Shown here in pieces: positions 44,776-54,293 of a DNA stretch of 64,000 nucleotides. The DNA is from Parabacteroides faecis (GTDB lineage: Bacteria; Bacteroidota; Bacteroidia; Bacteroidales; Tannerellaceae), in contig NZ_BMPB01000001.1 in the NCBI RefSeq assembly GCF_014647375.1, positions 310,001-374,000 of the forward strand. The letters run 5' to 3'. A program made the position numbers and the translations under genes. Position 1 is the first letter of the stretch, and every line of letters begins with the position of its first letter. The notes under the pieces were generated by a model, which saw nothing but the letters and a program-made list of their open reading frames with translations, was not told where the DNA came from and ran no database searches.

Positions 44776-45212
44776 TAGAATACGGATATATCGGGGTGTT
44801 TATCGCCTCTTTCCTCGCTGCCACCATCCTGCCCTTCAGCAGCGAAGTCGTACTGACCGGCGTACTGCTGGCAGGTTCGGCCTACTGGCCCTGTATGGTA
44901 GCCGCGACCTTGGGTAATTTCCTGGGCGGCATGAGTTGTTACTGGCTCGGTATGCTTGGCAAAGTGGAATGGATTGAGAAATACCTCAAACTGGATGCCA
45001 AAAAGCTGCAAAAGGTACAAGAATGGATTGCGGGAAAAGGCTCGTGGATGGGCTTCTTCGTCTTCCTGCCGGGCATCGGCGACTTCATCGCGGTGGCACT
45101 GGGTTTCCTCCGCGCCAACATCTGGATCGTCGCCATCTCCATGTTCCTGGGCAAAGCCATCCGCTACTGGGTGTGGATGGAGTTCGTGTATAAGGTGCAA
45201 AGCATGTTTTAA
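44763..45212 (+). CDS. VTT (DedA/YqaA-like) membrane protein
   Basis: 149 aa from ATG at 44763, where MEFLIEYGYIGVFIASFLAA begins; the longer frame upstream lies inside the preceding gene. Family signs are ATILPFSSEVVLTGVLLAG, GNFLGGMSCYWLGMLGK and FLPGIGDFIAVALGFLRANI. The short YqaA-type form has about four membrane segments. Relatives are thought to move lipids across the inner membrane; the substrate is not visible here. Confidence 0.82.
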   Translation: MEFLIEYGYIGVFIASFLAATILPFSSEVVLTGVLLAGSAYWPCMVAATLGNFLGGMSCYWLGMLGKVEWIEKYLKLDAKKLQKVQEWIAGKGSWMGFFVFLPGIGDFIAVALGFLRANIWIVAISMFLGKAIRYWVWMEFVYKVQSMF

Positions 45213-45235
45213 AGGACTATAGTGAGAGGATACCC

Positions 45236-45303
45236 GACACTATAATCCTAATCTACCTGACACTATAATCCTAATCTACCTGACACTATAAACCTATAGT
45301 GTC
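45236..45303. repeat. 23-bp tandem repeat ending in a hairpin
   Basis: Two identical 23-bp copies (45236-45258 and 45259-45281) and a third partial copy whose GACACTATA (45282-45290) pairs with TATAGTGTC (45295-45303). It sits between convergent genes and could act as a terminator. Confidence 0.65.
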
Positions 45304-45334
45304 CAGCACTACTATGTTATCCGTAGCTTGAAAA

Positions 45335-46624
45335 TTATTCAGCCAGCCACTGGTTCAGTTGCGTCAAGATCTTTTCCTTGATGTCTTCCGGCATATTACC
45401 GATACGTGAACGGTGGCTGCCACGGGGCTGGAAATAGACTTGCTCATTCTTCTTCCCTTTGAATACCGGGGCATGGGCAGCGCTCCACGGATCGATCTCG
45501 CCATAGATGAAGATCATCTTCGGATCATTGTCTTTCAGGAAGTTATATATCTTATGATAAAGAGCCGGACGGAATTCTACCTTGTCTACCAGTTCTTTCG
45601 GAAGCATGATGCGGTTGAGGTATCCTTTGCTGCTCTCTATGGTCAGGTACTTTTTGAAGGGTTTGGTGTCATAACCGTAATAGCCCAGTTCGCGGGCTGC
45701 CTGTACAAAGAAAGAGATATTCGGCTGGTTCTCGGCAAAATAGTCGGGACTACTGATATCCATCAGATGTTTGAACAGCGCTTCCGTATCGGCATGCACG
45801 GAAGGAATTACGGAAACCGATGTTCCCCATTGCCACAAGGCGAAAGGATATTCCAGTACACAATAATCCAGCACTTCTGCCATCGGGATACGGTATTCCA
45901 AGCCTTTTTCTTTGGAGAGCGCTTCGAGTAAAGGGAGCATTTCAGCTTTGCGGCTCAACACTTCTGTTTGAAAATTCTTTATCCTGTTACGTTCTTTCTT
46001 TGTGCCGACTTTACGGAGGAACGGTTCGTGACGACCGTCTTCCACTCCCTTACACAGCGGACCGACATACGGAACGGAGATATCGACATCATCGGGAAAG
46101 AAAGCACGGTAAAGCATGGTGGTCTGGCCGCCCTTGCTGATACCTGTACTGATCCATTTGCCGGTATAAAGCTGTTTGAATGTCTGGTTGACGTTATGCA
46201 GGTCGTAAGCGGAATTTTCGGCAGTCAGGTAATCCCAGTTGCAAGGTTCGGGAGTAGACTCCAGGAAATAACGATACTCCACAAAGACCAGGTTGGCGTT
46301 CAACAGCTTCGTCAGTTCTTCCTCATATTTGGGATTGAGGGCATAGGCGCCGCCGTAACCTTCCGTTACCAGGACAGTCGGACGATCGAAACCGACATGA
46401 CCGATAACGACACGCTGGGTAAAGGTACCTGCTTCCGGATGCTTCGGGTCGATGGGTTGGGTGATACGTACCAGGTACTTCTCCGGATAGACATCCGATT
46501 CGAGTTGTTCGATGTTACTGATCCCTTTCAGGGAGGCAAGCTTCTCTTTCAAATCGCCCGGTGAAGCAAAAGCCACCAGGGTACACAGAAAAGAGAGGAG
46601 CAGAAGATGAAATGTTCTTCTCAT
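45335..46624 (-). CDS. Exported S37/S28-like serine aminopeptidase
   Basis: 429 aa with a signal peptide (MRRTFHLLLLSFLCTLVAFA). The alpha/beta hydrolase nucleophile is in STGISKGGQTTM (GxSxGG). Asp is probably in IFIYGEIDPWSA and His in PRGSHRSRIGNM. The sequence VFVEYRYFLESTPEP and its overall length fit the PS-10/S37 tripeptidyl aminopeptidase group, with S28 as a relative. It is the last gene of a four-gene operon and overlaps the end of queG by 4 bases. Confidence 0.8.
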   Translation of the reverse strand: MRRTFHLLLLSFLCTLVAFASPGDLKEKLASLKGISNIEQLESDVYPEKYLVRITQPIDPKHPEAGTFTQRVVIGHVGFDRPTVLVTEGYGGAYALNPKYEEELTKLLNANLVFVEYRYFLESTPEPCNWDYLTAENSAYDLHNVNQTFKQLYTGKWISTGISKGGQTTMLYRAFFPDDVDISVPYVGPLCKGVEDGRHEPFLRKVGTKKERNRIKNFQTEVLSRKAEMLPLLEALSKEKGLEYRIPMAEVLDYCVLEYPFALWQWGTSVSVIPSVHADTEALFKHLMDISSPDYFAENQPNISFFVQAARELGYYGYDTKPFKKYLTIESSKGYLNRIMLPKELVDKVEFRPALYHKIYNFLKDNDPKMIFIYGEIDPWSAAHAPVFKGKKNEQVYFQPRGSHRSRIGNMPEDIKEKILTQLNQWLAE

Positions 46625-47574
46625 GGTTTATCTTTCTTGTTGTTTATAATTCTTCGTTTATTAGTGATCGTACGGATCAATCCTTCATATTTCGCCCGTT
46701 TTACGGCCGACCTGGCAAAGATACGATTATAATCTTCACGGGTAAAGTCCGCCAGGTCTTCTTTTTTAAAGGAAAGGAAAGCAGGCGACGGGGTAAAAGC
46801 CTCTTCACGGGTAGGAACAGCAAAACGGTTCCAGGGGCAGACCTCCTGGCAGGTATCGCAGCCGTAAAGACGGTTGCCCAGGCGGGAGGCAAGCTCGGAA
46901 GGGATATCGCCTTTATGTTCGATAGTGAGGTAAGAGATACATTTGTTCGCATTCAGATGACCGGCAGACTCCAAGGCACCCGTCGGACAGGCGTCGAGAC
47001 AACGGCGGCAGTCGCCGCAACGATTCTCCTGAGGGCTGTCGTAATCGAGTTCCAGCGTAGTGACGATCTCACCGAGGAAGAAGAAAGAGCCTTTACCGGG
47101 GATGATAAGATTAGTATTTTTGCCGATCCAGCCAAGGCCGGCTTTCCAGGCCCAATAACGTTCGAGAAGGGGGGCGGAGTCGGTGAAGGCACGGGCTTCC
47201 GGAGCAGGTTCTATAGACGGAAGAAGTTCTTCCGTGATGTATTGCCAGAGTTGGCGGAGTTTGTCTTTCAGTACGATATGGTAGTCTTTTCCGTAGGCGT
47301 AATAGGAGATACGGGGAGCATCGGGAGATTGTTTCTGTGCCGGATAATAATTAAGAGCGACAGAGATGACGGAACGGGCACCTTCGATCAATCCGGCGGG
47401 ATTCAGACGGATATCGCGGTAGTTCTCCATATATTTCATCCCTGCATGATACCCTTCAGCTATCCAGCGGTCAAAAAACAAAGCTTCGGTGTCTGCGGAA
47501 GAGACCTCAGCTATTCCGCAGGCATCGAAGCCCAATTCTTTCGCTTTCTTCTTTATGCTGACAGATAGATTCAT
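46621..47574 (-). CDS. queG: Epoxyqueuosine reductase
   Basis: 317 aa. It makes the last step of queuosine synthesis on tRNA, reducing epoxyqueuosine with a cobalamin and two [4Fe-4S] clusters. Visible: GFDACGIAEV at the N-terminus, the family's DSAPLLERYWAWKAGLGWIG, and cluster ligands CGDCRRCLDACPTGAL and CDTCQEVCPWNR. It starts 3 bases after the deacetylase gene and overlaps the next gene by the ATGA form. Confidence 0.93.
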   Translation of the reverse strand: MNLSVSIKKKAKELGFDACGIAEVSSADTEALFFDRWIAEGYHAGMKYMENYRDIRLNPAGLIEGARSVISVALNYYPAQKQSPDAPRISYYAYGKDYHIVLKDKLRQLWQYITEELLPSIEPAPEARAFTDSAPLLERYWAWKAGLGWIGKNTNLIIPGKGSFFFLGEIVTTLELDYDSPQENRCGDCRRCLDACPTGALESAGHLNANKCISYLTIEHKGDIPSELASRLGNRLYGCDTCQEVCPWNRFAVPTREEAFTPSPAFLSFKKEDLADFTREDYNRIFARSAVKRAKYEGLIRTITNKRRIINNKKDKP

Positions 47575-47577
47575 TAT

Positions 47578-48189
47578 CTACTCGAATACCTTGAACACAT
47601 ACCCTTCTTTCTGTAGCCATTCGATGGCACGGGGCATCGCTTCACGCATGTTCGTTTCGGCTTTGAGGGAATCGTGGAAGACGATGACAGAGCCGTTGCG
47701 GGTATAGTTTTTTACCACGTTGAAGACACCGTTCGGCGTCATATGCGGACTGTAATCGCGGGTCACCACGTCCCACATGATAATCTTGTATTTCTTCCGC
47801 AAGGCTACCACCTGCGGGAAACGCATATGACCGTGCGGCGGCCGGTACAGGTCGCTGTGGATATATCCGGCAGCCTGCTCGATGTCATCCAGGTAATTCT
47901 TCGTCCAATATTGAAGTCCCTGAATATGATGGAAGGTGTGATTGCCTACCCGGTGTCCGCGATCGAGCACCATCTGATAAACTTCAGGGTGTTTGCGGAC
48001 ATTGTCTCCTACACAGAAGAAGGTCGCCTTCACACCATATTTGTCGAGTATATCCAAAACCCAAGGGGTAACCTCGGGAATAGGGCCGTCGTCGAAGGTG
48101 AGATATACACACTTCTCCTTGGCCGGTATCCGCCAGATTACCCCTGGGAACAGGACCCTGTAGAACCAGGGCGGTTGTTCTATAAACAT
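47578..48189 (-). CDS. Polysaccharide deacetylase (NodB/CE4 fold)
   Basis: 203 aa, the NodB domain alone. Motif 1 YLTFDDGP (29-36) holds the metal and catalytic Asp, motif 2 is NHTFHH, motif 3 RPPHGHMRFP, and later WDVVTRDY and IVFHDSLKA. It removes acetyl groups from a sugar polymer, possibly a glycan made by neighbouring envelope genes. No clear signal peptide is visible. It lies 3 bases from both neighbours in the operon. Confidence 0.9.
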   Translation of the reverse strand: MFIEQPPWFYRVLFPGVIWRIPAKEKCVYLTFDDGPIPEVTPWVLDILDKYGVKATFFCVGDNVRKHPEVYQMVLDRGHRVGNHTFHHIQGLQYWTKNYLDDIEQAAGYIHSDLYRPPHGHMRFPQVVALRKKYKIIMWDVVTRDYSPHMTPNGVFNVVKNYTRNGSVIVFHDSLKAETNMREAMPRAIEWLQKEGYVFKVFE

Positions 48190-48192
48190 ATA

Positions 48193-51100
48193 TTACTTAT
48201 TTCCGCGAACCGAACCGTAAGCCATCCGGTAGTTGTCAAACTCTTCCTGATACTTCTTAGCAAATTCGGGGTTATAATGTTTGCTGACTGCCAGAACTTG
48301 CTGCATGACGGCCAGGTTATGTTCCAACTCTCTTGTCACAGAAGCCAACTGAGACGGTCTCAGACGGAAGAACCAGTCGATATTCCGCATGGCATTTTCT
48401 GCAATTCCGGTAAAGATCTCTTCAGCCTTTTCTGTCTCATCGAGTGCATAATACAACTCACCGGTAGAAAGAGCCGTATAATCCAACGGTACATTTTCCG
48501 GCGGCAATACTTCCATACTCTTATTCAACACGTTCAACGCTTTCTCATTCTTGCCTTCCTTCAACAGGTCTTCAGCCAGTTTATTGAACAATGCCATACG
48601 GTAGCTCTTACACATACGCATCACGTTCTCATCGATATAAACACCCGGTTTATCTACACCACCCCATTTGAATTTGTTCATCACATTGTCGTACATCTTC
48701 TCTGTGTTGGTGTTTTTGTCCGCTTGCTTCGGAACGATCTGGTAAGCCAGACCTGTCTGTTCAAAGTAACCGTCCAGGCCGACGAACTGGTCTGGGTTCA
48801 CTGTGATCGCATAGTAGATAGGACGTTCCCAGTTGTTGGTTTGCAACATATCCAGGATGATCAGTTCCTGTTTACCCAGCGCTGTCTTTCCTTTCAGGTT
48901 GATAGTCATCTCTGTCAGCAGATCGGTAGAGTCGGCAAGACCTTTCGCCAGTGCCGTAGCCGAATCGACTTTATAGATCAGTGTCTCTGAAGGAATATAA
49001 TCGAGTTCCTGGTTGAATCCCGGTATCTTCTTGAATTTCGGGTCATTGCTGCGTACGAAATTCAAACCTGTGCTCAGGTCGATAGGTTTATCCATCATCG
49101 GAACGATATAGGCGGCATCACGTGTGCCTTGTATATAATCCGCACGATCCCATGAGATAGGCAGCGGAGCCGATTCGTAAGCCTGTTTCTTCATCTGGTC
49201 GATATACCAGTCTGTCTGCAGGTAACTGGTGTTACATACGCGGACATCGGTACGGATACCTTCCACTTCCTGTGCATACCACAACGGGAATGTATCGTTA
49301 TCGCCATTGGTGAAGATCACCGCATTCGGTTCACACGATTCCAGATAGTTGGCACCGAAATCACGGCAAACGTAGCGTCCTGAACGATCGTGATCGTCCC
49401 AGTTCTGTCCTGCCATCTGGATAGGAACGAACAGGCATAATACGGTTGCAATGGAACCGGCAGCCACAGCAGGCAACTTTCCATACTTCTCGATCAGCTT
49501 GGCCAGTGCCGCGACACCGAACCCGATCCAGATACAGAACGCATAGAAGGAGCCTGCATACGCATAGTCTCGTTCACGCGGCTGATACGGTGTCTGATTC
49601 AGATAAAGCACGATAGCGATACCTGTCATAAAGAACAGGAAGAAAGTGATCCAGAAACTCTGGATACCCCGCTGACCGGAATAAGCCTGATACAACAAGC
49701 CCAGGATACCGAGCAGAAGCGGCAGCATATAATAGACATTATGTCCTTTATTATTCGCGATATCGGACGGCATGTTATCCTGCGGGCCGACAAGCACCTC
49801 GTCGATCGCCTTGATACCAGTGATCCAGTTACCGTTCATCACCTCGCCATTTCCCTGAATATCGTTCTGACGTCCGGAGAAGTTCCACATAAAGTAACGC
49901 CAGTACATGAAGTTCAGCTGGTAAGCGAAGAAATAACGCAGGTTTTCGGCAAACGTCGGTTTCATCACTGTCACATTCTCACCGCAACGGTTGAACTTCA
50001 CCGGTTCTCCCTTAAACTGCGACCATTCCTTATAGGCCCCCACATGTGAATCGACATTGCTGTACATACGCGGGAAAAGCATATTCAACTCATCCACATA
50101 TTCGTATTCAACATCGTGACGGGAAACGAAATATTTATCTTTCTCTTTCGGATCTTTCTTGATCACGCGGCTCCAAACGGCTTCACCTTCCTTAGTGACA
50201 GGAGCACAGTTACCACCCTGGTTCTCACGTTTTACCTCCGAGGCAAATGTCTGTCCGTAGATCAACGGTGTCTTACCGTATTGTTCGCGGGCCAGATAAG
50301 AACGCAGCGTGAAGATATCGCTCGGCGCATTCTGGTTCATCGGGGTATCCGCCGTTGCACGGATCATCGTCAGTGCATAAGAAGAATAACCGACAACGAT
50401 CACCATCAGGCAAACCAATATAGTATTCAGCAATTTGATATTGACTTTCTTGCTCATGAACAGGTAAGCCGTCAATGCAGCTGTCAGGATCACAGCGATC
50501 ACATAACCGCTACCGATAAACGGAACACCTACCAGCACGATCGCTACGATAAAAGCAATCTTCATACGCGTCGGATTTATCTCATCGCGCATCGTTTCCC
50601 AGATGGCCCAGACCAAGACGCCCGACAAAGCAATCACATACGCAAAGACACCCGAATTGTAAGGCATACCCAGTACATTTACGAACAACAGTTCGAAATA
50701 ACCGCATACCTCGACCAGTCCCTGAACGACCCCATACATCATCAATCCGACGATAGCAAAAGAAACCAACAACGCATAGATGGTCCCTTTCATTGTAGGA
50801 TTCGGGAATTTCTTATAATAATAAACCAGGACGATAGCCGGGATACAAAGCAGGTTCAACAGGTGGACACCGATACTCAACCCCATCAGGTAAGCAATCA
50901 GTACGATCCAACGGTCGGCATGCGGACGGTCTGCCGCCTCTTCCCATTTAAGGATCAGCCAGAAAACCAATGCCGTGAACAGAGAAGAATAGGCATATAC
51001 CTCACCTTCTACCGCACTGAACCAGAATGTATCACTAAAGGTATAAGCCAACGCACCTACCAGACCGCTACCCATGATAGTGATCATTTTACCTAATGAG

Positions 51101-51435
51101 ATTTCGTCCTCATCGTTCACCATGATCTTACGGGCCAGGTGCGTAATACTCCAGAACAGGAATAAAATGGTCAGCCCACTGAAAAGTGCCGACATCGAAT
51201 TCACCATTTTTGCCACCATGGAAGTATCCGACGCAAGTTGCGTGAACAGGTTAGCCGTCAACATAAAGAACGGTGCTCCGGGCGGGTGCCCTACTTCCAG
51301 TTTAAAAGCTGAAGAAATGAACTCACCACAATCCCAGAAACTGGCAGTGGGTTCGATAGTCATCAAATAAACGGTAGAGGCGATCAGAAAAACAACCCAC
51401 CCCAACACGTTGTTGATTAGTTTATACTTTCTCAT
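48193..51435 (-). CDS. DUF2723/GT117 membrane glycosyltransferase-like protein
   Basis: 1080 aa from ATG at 51435 (MRKYKLINN); 22 codons further upstream are unsupported. About 11-12 membrane helices with the family start IEPTASFWDCGEFISSAFKL and EVGHPPGAPFFMLTANLF. Then soluble domains including TNGDNDTFPLWYAQEVEGIR and a TPR-like C-terminal part (ALNVLNKSMEVLPPENVP). The family is classed with protein O-mannosyltransferase-like GT-C enzymes in Bacteroidetes. The Asp/Glu in FWDCGE is likely the key acidic site. First gene of a four-gene operon with a consensus promoter. Confidence 0.9.
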   Translation of the reverse strand: MRKYKLINNVLGWVVFLIASTVYLMTIEPTASFWDCGEFISSAFKLEVGHPPGAPFFMLTANLFTQLASDTSMVAKMVNSMSALFSGLTILFLFWSITHLARKIMVNDEDEISLGKMITIMGSGLVGALAYTFSDTFWFSAVEGEVYAYSSLFTALVFWLILKWEEAADRPHADRWIVLIAYLMGLSIGVHLLNLLCIPAIVLVYYYKKFPNPTMKGTIYALLVSFAIVGLMMYGVVQGLVEVCGYFELLFVNVLGMPYNSGVFAYVIALSGVLVWAIWETMRDEINPTRMKIAFIVAIVLVGVPFIGSGYVIAVILTAALTAYLFMSKKVNIKLLNTILVCLMVIVVGYSSYALTMIRATADTPMNQNAPSDIFTLRSYLAREQYGKTPLIYGQTFASEVKRENQGGNCAPVTKEGEAVWSRVIKKDPKEKDKYFVSRHDVEYEYVDELNMLFPRMYSNVDSHVGAYKEWSQFKGEPVKFNRCGENVTVMKPTFAENLRYFFAYQLNFMYWRYFMWNFSGRQNDIQGNGEVMNGNWITGIKAIDEVLVGPQDNMPSDIANNKGHNVYYMLPLLLGILGLLYQAYSGQRGIQSFWITFFLFFMTGIAIVLYLNQTPYQPRERDYAYAGSFYAFCIWIGFGVAALAKLIEKYGKLPAVAAGSIATVLCLFVPIQMAGQNWDDHDRSGRYVCRDFGANYLESCEPNAVIFTNGDNDTFPLWYAQEVEGIRTDVRVCNTSYLQTDWYIDQMKKQAYESAPLPISWDRADYIQGTRDAAYIVPMMDKPIDLSTGLNFVRSNDPKFKKIPGFNQELDYIPSETLIYKVDSATALAKGLADSTDLLTEMTINLKGKTALGKQELIILDMLQTNNWERPIYYAITVNPDQFVGLDGYFEQTGLAYQIVPKQADKNTNTEKMYDNVMNKFKWGGVDKPGVYIDENVMRMCKSYRMALFNKLAEDLLKEGKNEKALNVLNKSMEVLPPENVPLDYTALSTGELYYALDETEKAEEIFTGIAENAMRNIDWFFRLRPSQLASVTRELEHNLAVMQQVLAVSKHYNPEFAKKYQEEFDNYRMAYGSVRGNK

Positions 51436-51498
51436 GTTTGTATAAAGTGTGATAATTAAATTGTCAATATATGCTATCCTCACACGGACAGTCGGCCG

Positions 51499-51527
51499 CA
51501 AAGGTAAGCATTTACGTTTAATACCAA
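51499..51527 (-). promoter_or_regulatory. Promoter of the GT117-deacetylase-queG-peptidase operon
   Basis: Minus strand: TTG (51525-51527), 18 bases, TACCTTTG (51499-51506), about 63 bases upstream of the ATG at 51435. Confidence 0.6.
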
Positions 51528-51655
51528 CGCCTTAATACTCCATAAATTGTATTGAAGAGATTAGAATTATATTAAAAAAAACCTGATTTTTAAGTGACTG
51601 AAGATGACAATTGTATGACAGAAATGTCAGATAGCAAAAAACGCCATTCCATCGT

Positions 51656-52087
51656 TCATAACACCTCTCTCTTCAAAAAATCAGCAAGGTGAAGATGAAT
51701 GATTCCTTCTACATCACTCCCTCTGTTAAATTCATCCAGGCTAACTACATATTTCGGATAGTTATCCTGAATAGTCATCAGATTACCAAACTCACGTTCA
51801 CGCGTTTTTTCATCCGAGATAAGATAAGCGACCTGTACATACACTTTTTTCCCTTGTTTCAACGCCACGAAATCAATTTCCTGATTATCTTTCTGACCTA
51901 CATAAACCTCATATTGAAGGAAAGATCCTAGTCTGCAATTGCGCAAACCCAGATCTTCAAAAAAATATTTATCACCGATTTCAAATTTCTTCAAACCATT
52001 CACATCAACCCGCCCTACCTTATTGATAAGATAAGCATTACCCAATGCTTTCAGATAAGCAAATAAGTCTTCATCATTTCGAATCAT
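51656..52087 (-). pseudogene. Remnant of an AAA ATPase/DUF4143 gene
   Basis: 143 aa matching only the C-terminal DUF4143 part of archaeal-type ATPases (AYLINKVGRVDVNGLKKFEI, then EVYVGQKDNQEIDFVALKQG and VYVQVAYLISDEKTREREF). The whole ATPase domain is missing upstream. Between LGLRNCRLGS and QYEVYVG roughly 20-30 residues normally present (the ENVVYLHLL region) are absent, as if deleted in frame. It is probably a decaying gene at the left edge of the accessory island. Confidence 0.65.
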
Positions 52088-52488
52088 GCGGAACTCTTAA
52101 AAGGTTTTATTCTTTTACTATATGTTCTATAATCTTCATATTTTTATAAGTTATACTTGATAAATTTTACAAAAGTACTACTTTTTCTTGATATACGGAA
52201 AAACGAGGAAGATGATTTGAGATACAGATGATTAAAGGAATTTTGAATGGTGTGTGAACGCCACGAGAAGCCATGAAAATGCCAATTGAAGCCTGAGCTG
52301 CGTTACCTATTCGTGACCAACGGAATTCAGGCACTTTATGGCACAATATTAGGCAATAAGTGGTTGAATACCTAATAATTGGCAAAGATTTTTCGCCTTT
52401 GGATTTATCTTCTCCGGTCTGCCTTGTTTTGCATACATTCCATCGGCTCTACCCGAACTAATTTTGTAATCAAAAAACGAGTAGAGCA
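52088..52488. other. Non-coding gap before the integrase
   Basis: No gene is seen. TAATTTTG (52459-52466) fits a -7 box 22 bases before the integrase start, but the nearest TTG upstream is 27 bases away. No attachment-site repeat could be identified within the window. Confidence 0.35.
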
Positions 52489-53763
52489 ATGAGAAGTACA
52501 TTTTCGACAATCTTCTACCTCAAACGGCAGGTAGTGAAAAAGGACGGGACGGTGCCCATCATGGGGCGTATCACGGTGGACGGAACGCAGACGCAATTCA
52601 GTTGCAAGCTGACCATCGACCCCAAGATTTGGGAAACCAAGACGGGACGGGCAACGGGCAGGAGTACCGTTGCGTTGGAAACGAACCGTATGCTGGACAA
52701 AATCCGGGTGAAGATAAACACCCATTATCAGGAAATCATGGACAGGGACAACTTTGTCACGGCGGAAAAGGTGAAGAACGCTTTCTTGGGGTTGGAACAC
52801 CGATGCCACACGTTGATGAAAGTCTATGAGCAATTCACCGCCGACTATGCCAAAATGGTGGAAGCCGGAATGAAGTCTAAGAAATCATACGAAAAATATC
52901 TTGTGGTGTACAAGCATTTGAAAGAGTTTCTCATGCAACGCTACCATGTGCAGGACATCGCCTTGAAGGAACTGACCCAGTCGTTCATCATGGACTTTGA
53001 TATGTTCCTGCGCACGGACAAGCATTGTTGCAACAACACCGCGTGGATTTACGTCTGCCCGCTTCGCACGATGATTTCGGTAGCCATCAGCAACGAATGG
53101 TTGGTGCACGACCCTTTCCGTGATTACGAAATCAAAAAGGAGGACACGGTACGCACATTCCTCACCAAAGAGGAAATCCAACTTTTGATGGATGGCAAGT
53201 TGAAGAACGCCAAGCAGGAATTATACCGCGATATGTTCCTGTTCTGTATCTTCACGGGATTGAGTTTTTCGGATATGCGCAATCTGAGGGAAGAGAACAT
53301 CGTGACCTACTTTGACGAGCACCAATGGATAAAAATCAACCGACAGAAGACGGGAGTGGAATCGAATATCCGCTTATTGGATGTTCCTCTCCGCATTTTG
53401 GAGAAGTATAGAGGATTGAGCGAAGATGGCAGGATTTTTCCCGTTCCGCACTATACAGTTTACTTGGCAGGTATCCGTTCCGTAGCCAAAAGATGTGGCA
53501 TAACCAAGTCATTTTCTTGGCATGTCACCCGTCATACGGCAGCCACTACCGTGTTGCTTTCCAACGGAGTACCGATAGAAACGGTCAGTTCCATTCTTGG
53601 ACACAAGAACATTTCCACAACCCAAATTTACGCCAAAATCACCAAGGAAAAGCTCAATCAAGACATGGAAAATCTGGAAAAACGATTGGGGAATATTGAA
53701 AGTTTCCTGTCGGATTCACACAAAAACGGAAAGGAGGACAACGTATGTGGCGCGACACGATAA
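52489..53763 (+). CDS. Tyrosine recombinase/integrase of Bacteroides mobile-element type
   Basis: 424 aa. N-terminal arm-binding domain (1-100), core-binding domain (105-215) and catalytic domain (220-400). Active-site residues seen are Lys287, His345-x-x-Arg348, His372 in ILGHKNIS and nucleophile Tyr381. The first catalytic arginine, usually in TGLR, is serine here (TGLSFSDM, Ser259), as known for IntDOT of CTnDOT. It may integrate the island or a lost element. A frameshifted companion gene starts inside its last 19 bases. Confidence 0.88.
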   Translation: MRSTFSTIFYLKRQVVKKDGTVPIMGRITVDGTQTQFSCKLTIDPKIWETKTGRATGRSTVALETNRMLDKIRVKINTHYQEIMDRDNFVTAEKVKNAFLGLEHRCHTLMKVYEQFTADYAKMVEAGMKSKKSYEKYLVVYKHLKEFLMQRYHVQDIALKELTQSFIMDFDMFLRTDKHCCNNTAWIYVCPLRTMISVAISNEWLVHDPFRDYEIKKEDTVRTFLTKEEIQLLMDGKLKNAKQELYRDMFLFCIFTGLSFSDMRNLREENIVTYFDEHQWIKINRQKTGVESNIRLLDVPLRILEKYRGLSEDGRIFPVPHYTVYLAGIRSVAKRCGITKSFSWHVTRHTAATTVLLSNGVPIETVSSILGHKNISTTQIYAKITKEKLNQDMENLEKRLGNIESFLSDSHKNGKEDNVCGATR

Positions 53764-54115
53764 TGGTAGAAGAGGACAACCGCATTGTCGCCACGGGTGG
53801 CAATGTGTGGATGAGTGCCGGGGAGATAGCCGACCTTTTAACATCATGGCGACAAGCGTGAACCGTGCCGTAAAGCAAGTGTTGAAAGCGGACGTACTAA
53901 ATGATTATGAGGTATTGAAACTCATCCGTTTGGATAACGGGTTGCTGATGGAATTCTACTCGATGGAACTCATCATTGTGTTGTCTTACAAGTGGAATAC
54001 CTTTTATACCAACCTTTTCCGCAAGTGGATGATGAAACGGATGTTTGAGTCAAGGAAAGAAATCATCCCTATGTTCTTATCCTCTGTACAATCGGATAAG
54101 GGTGGGTTTTGCTAA
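53745..54115 (+). pseudogene. Frameshifted integrase-companion protein
   Basis: Reading from ATG at 53745 gives MWRDTIMVEEDNRIVATGG and AGEIADLL, then a stop at 53859-53861. Sequence of the same type continues in another frame from about 53836 (ATSVNRAVKQVLKADVLNDY to 54115). One missing T in the CTTTTAAC tract (about 53836) explains the break: adding it restores AGEIADLFNIMATSVNRA. The product resembles small proteins often encoded next to Bacteroidales integrases, probably DNA-binding; function unknown. Either a pseudogene or, less likely, a recoded gene. Confidence 0.65.
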
Positions 54116-54157
54116 AAACTCTCACCTTATTATAGGCACATAAGCGCAAAAGGGAAG

Positions 54158-54204
54158 CCGTCATTGGTTACTCTCACATCAGAGAGCACCAATGACGGTT
54201 TTTC
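54158..54204 (+). terminator. Strong terminator after the integrase unit
   Basis: CCGTCATTGG (54158-54167) and CCAATGACGG (54189-54198), with inner CTCT/AGAG pairing, followed by TTTTTCTTTT. Confidence 0.85.
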
Positions 54205-54262
54205 TTTTCGCCGAATATTGAATTTCTTCTATTGGGAGTTTAATGCATTTTCCGACAATTAC

Positions 54263-54293
54263 ATACGCCCCATTATGGGAACGTGCCGTTTGA
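54263..54293 (+). repeat. Inversion repeat IR1, left arm
   Basis: 31 bases identical, in inverted orientation, to 58186-58216. It encodes the conserved TPHYGNVPF entry into the first target-recognition domain of HsdS. Inversion between the two arms would move the silent unit behind the expressed hsdS start. Confidence 0.85.
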
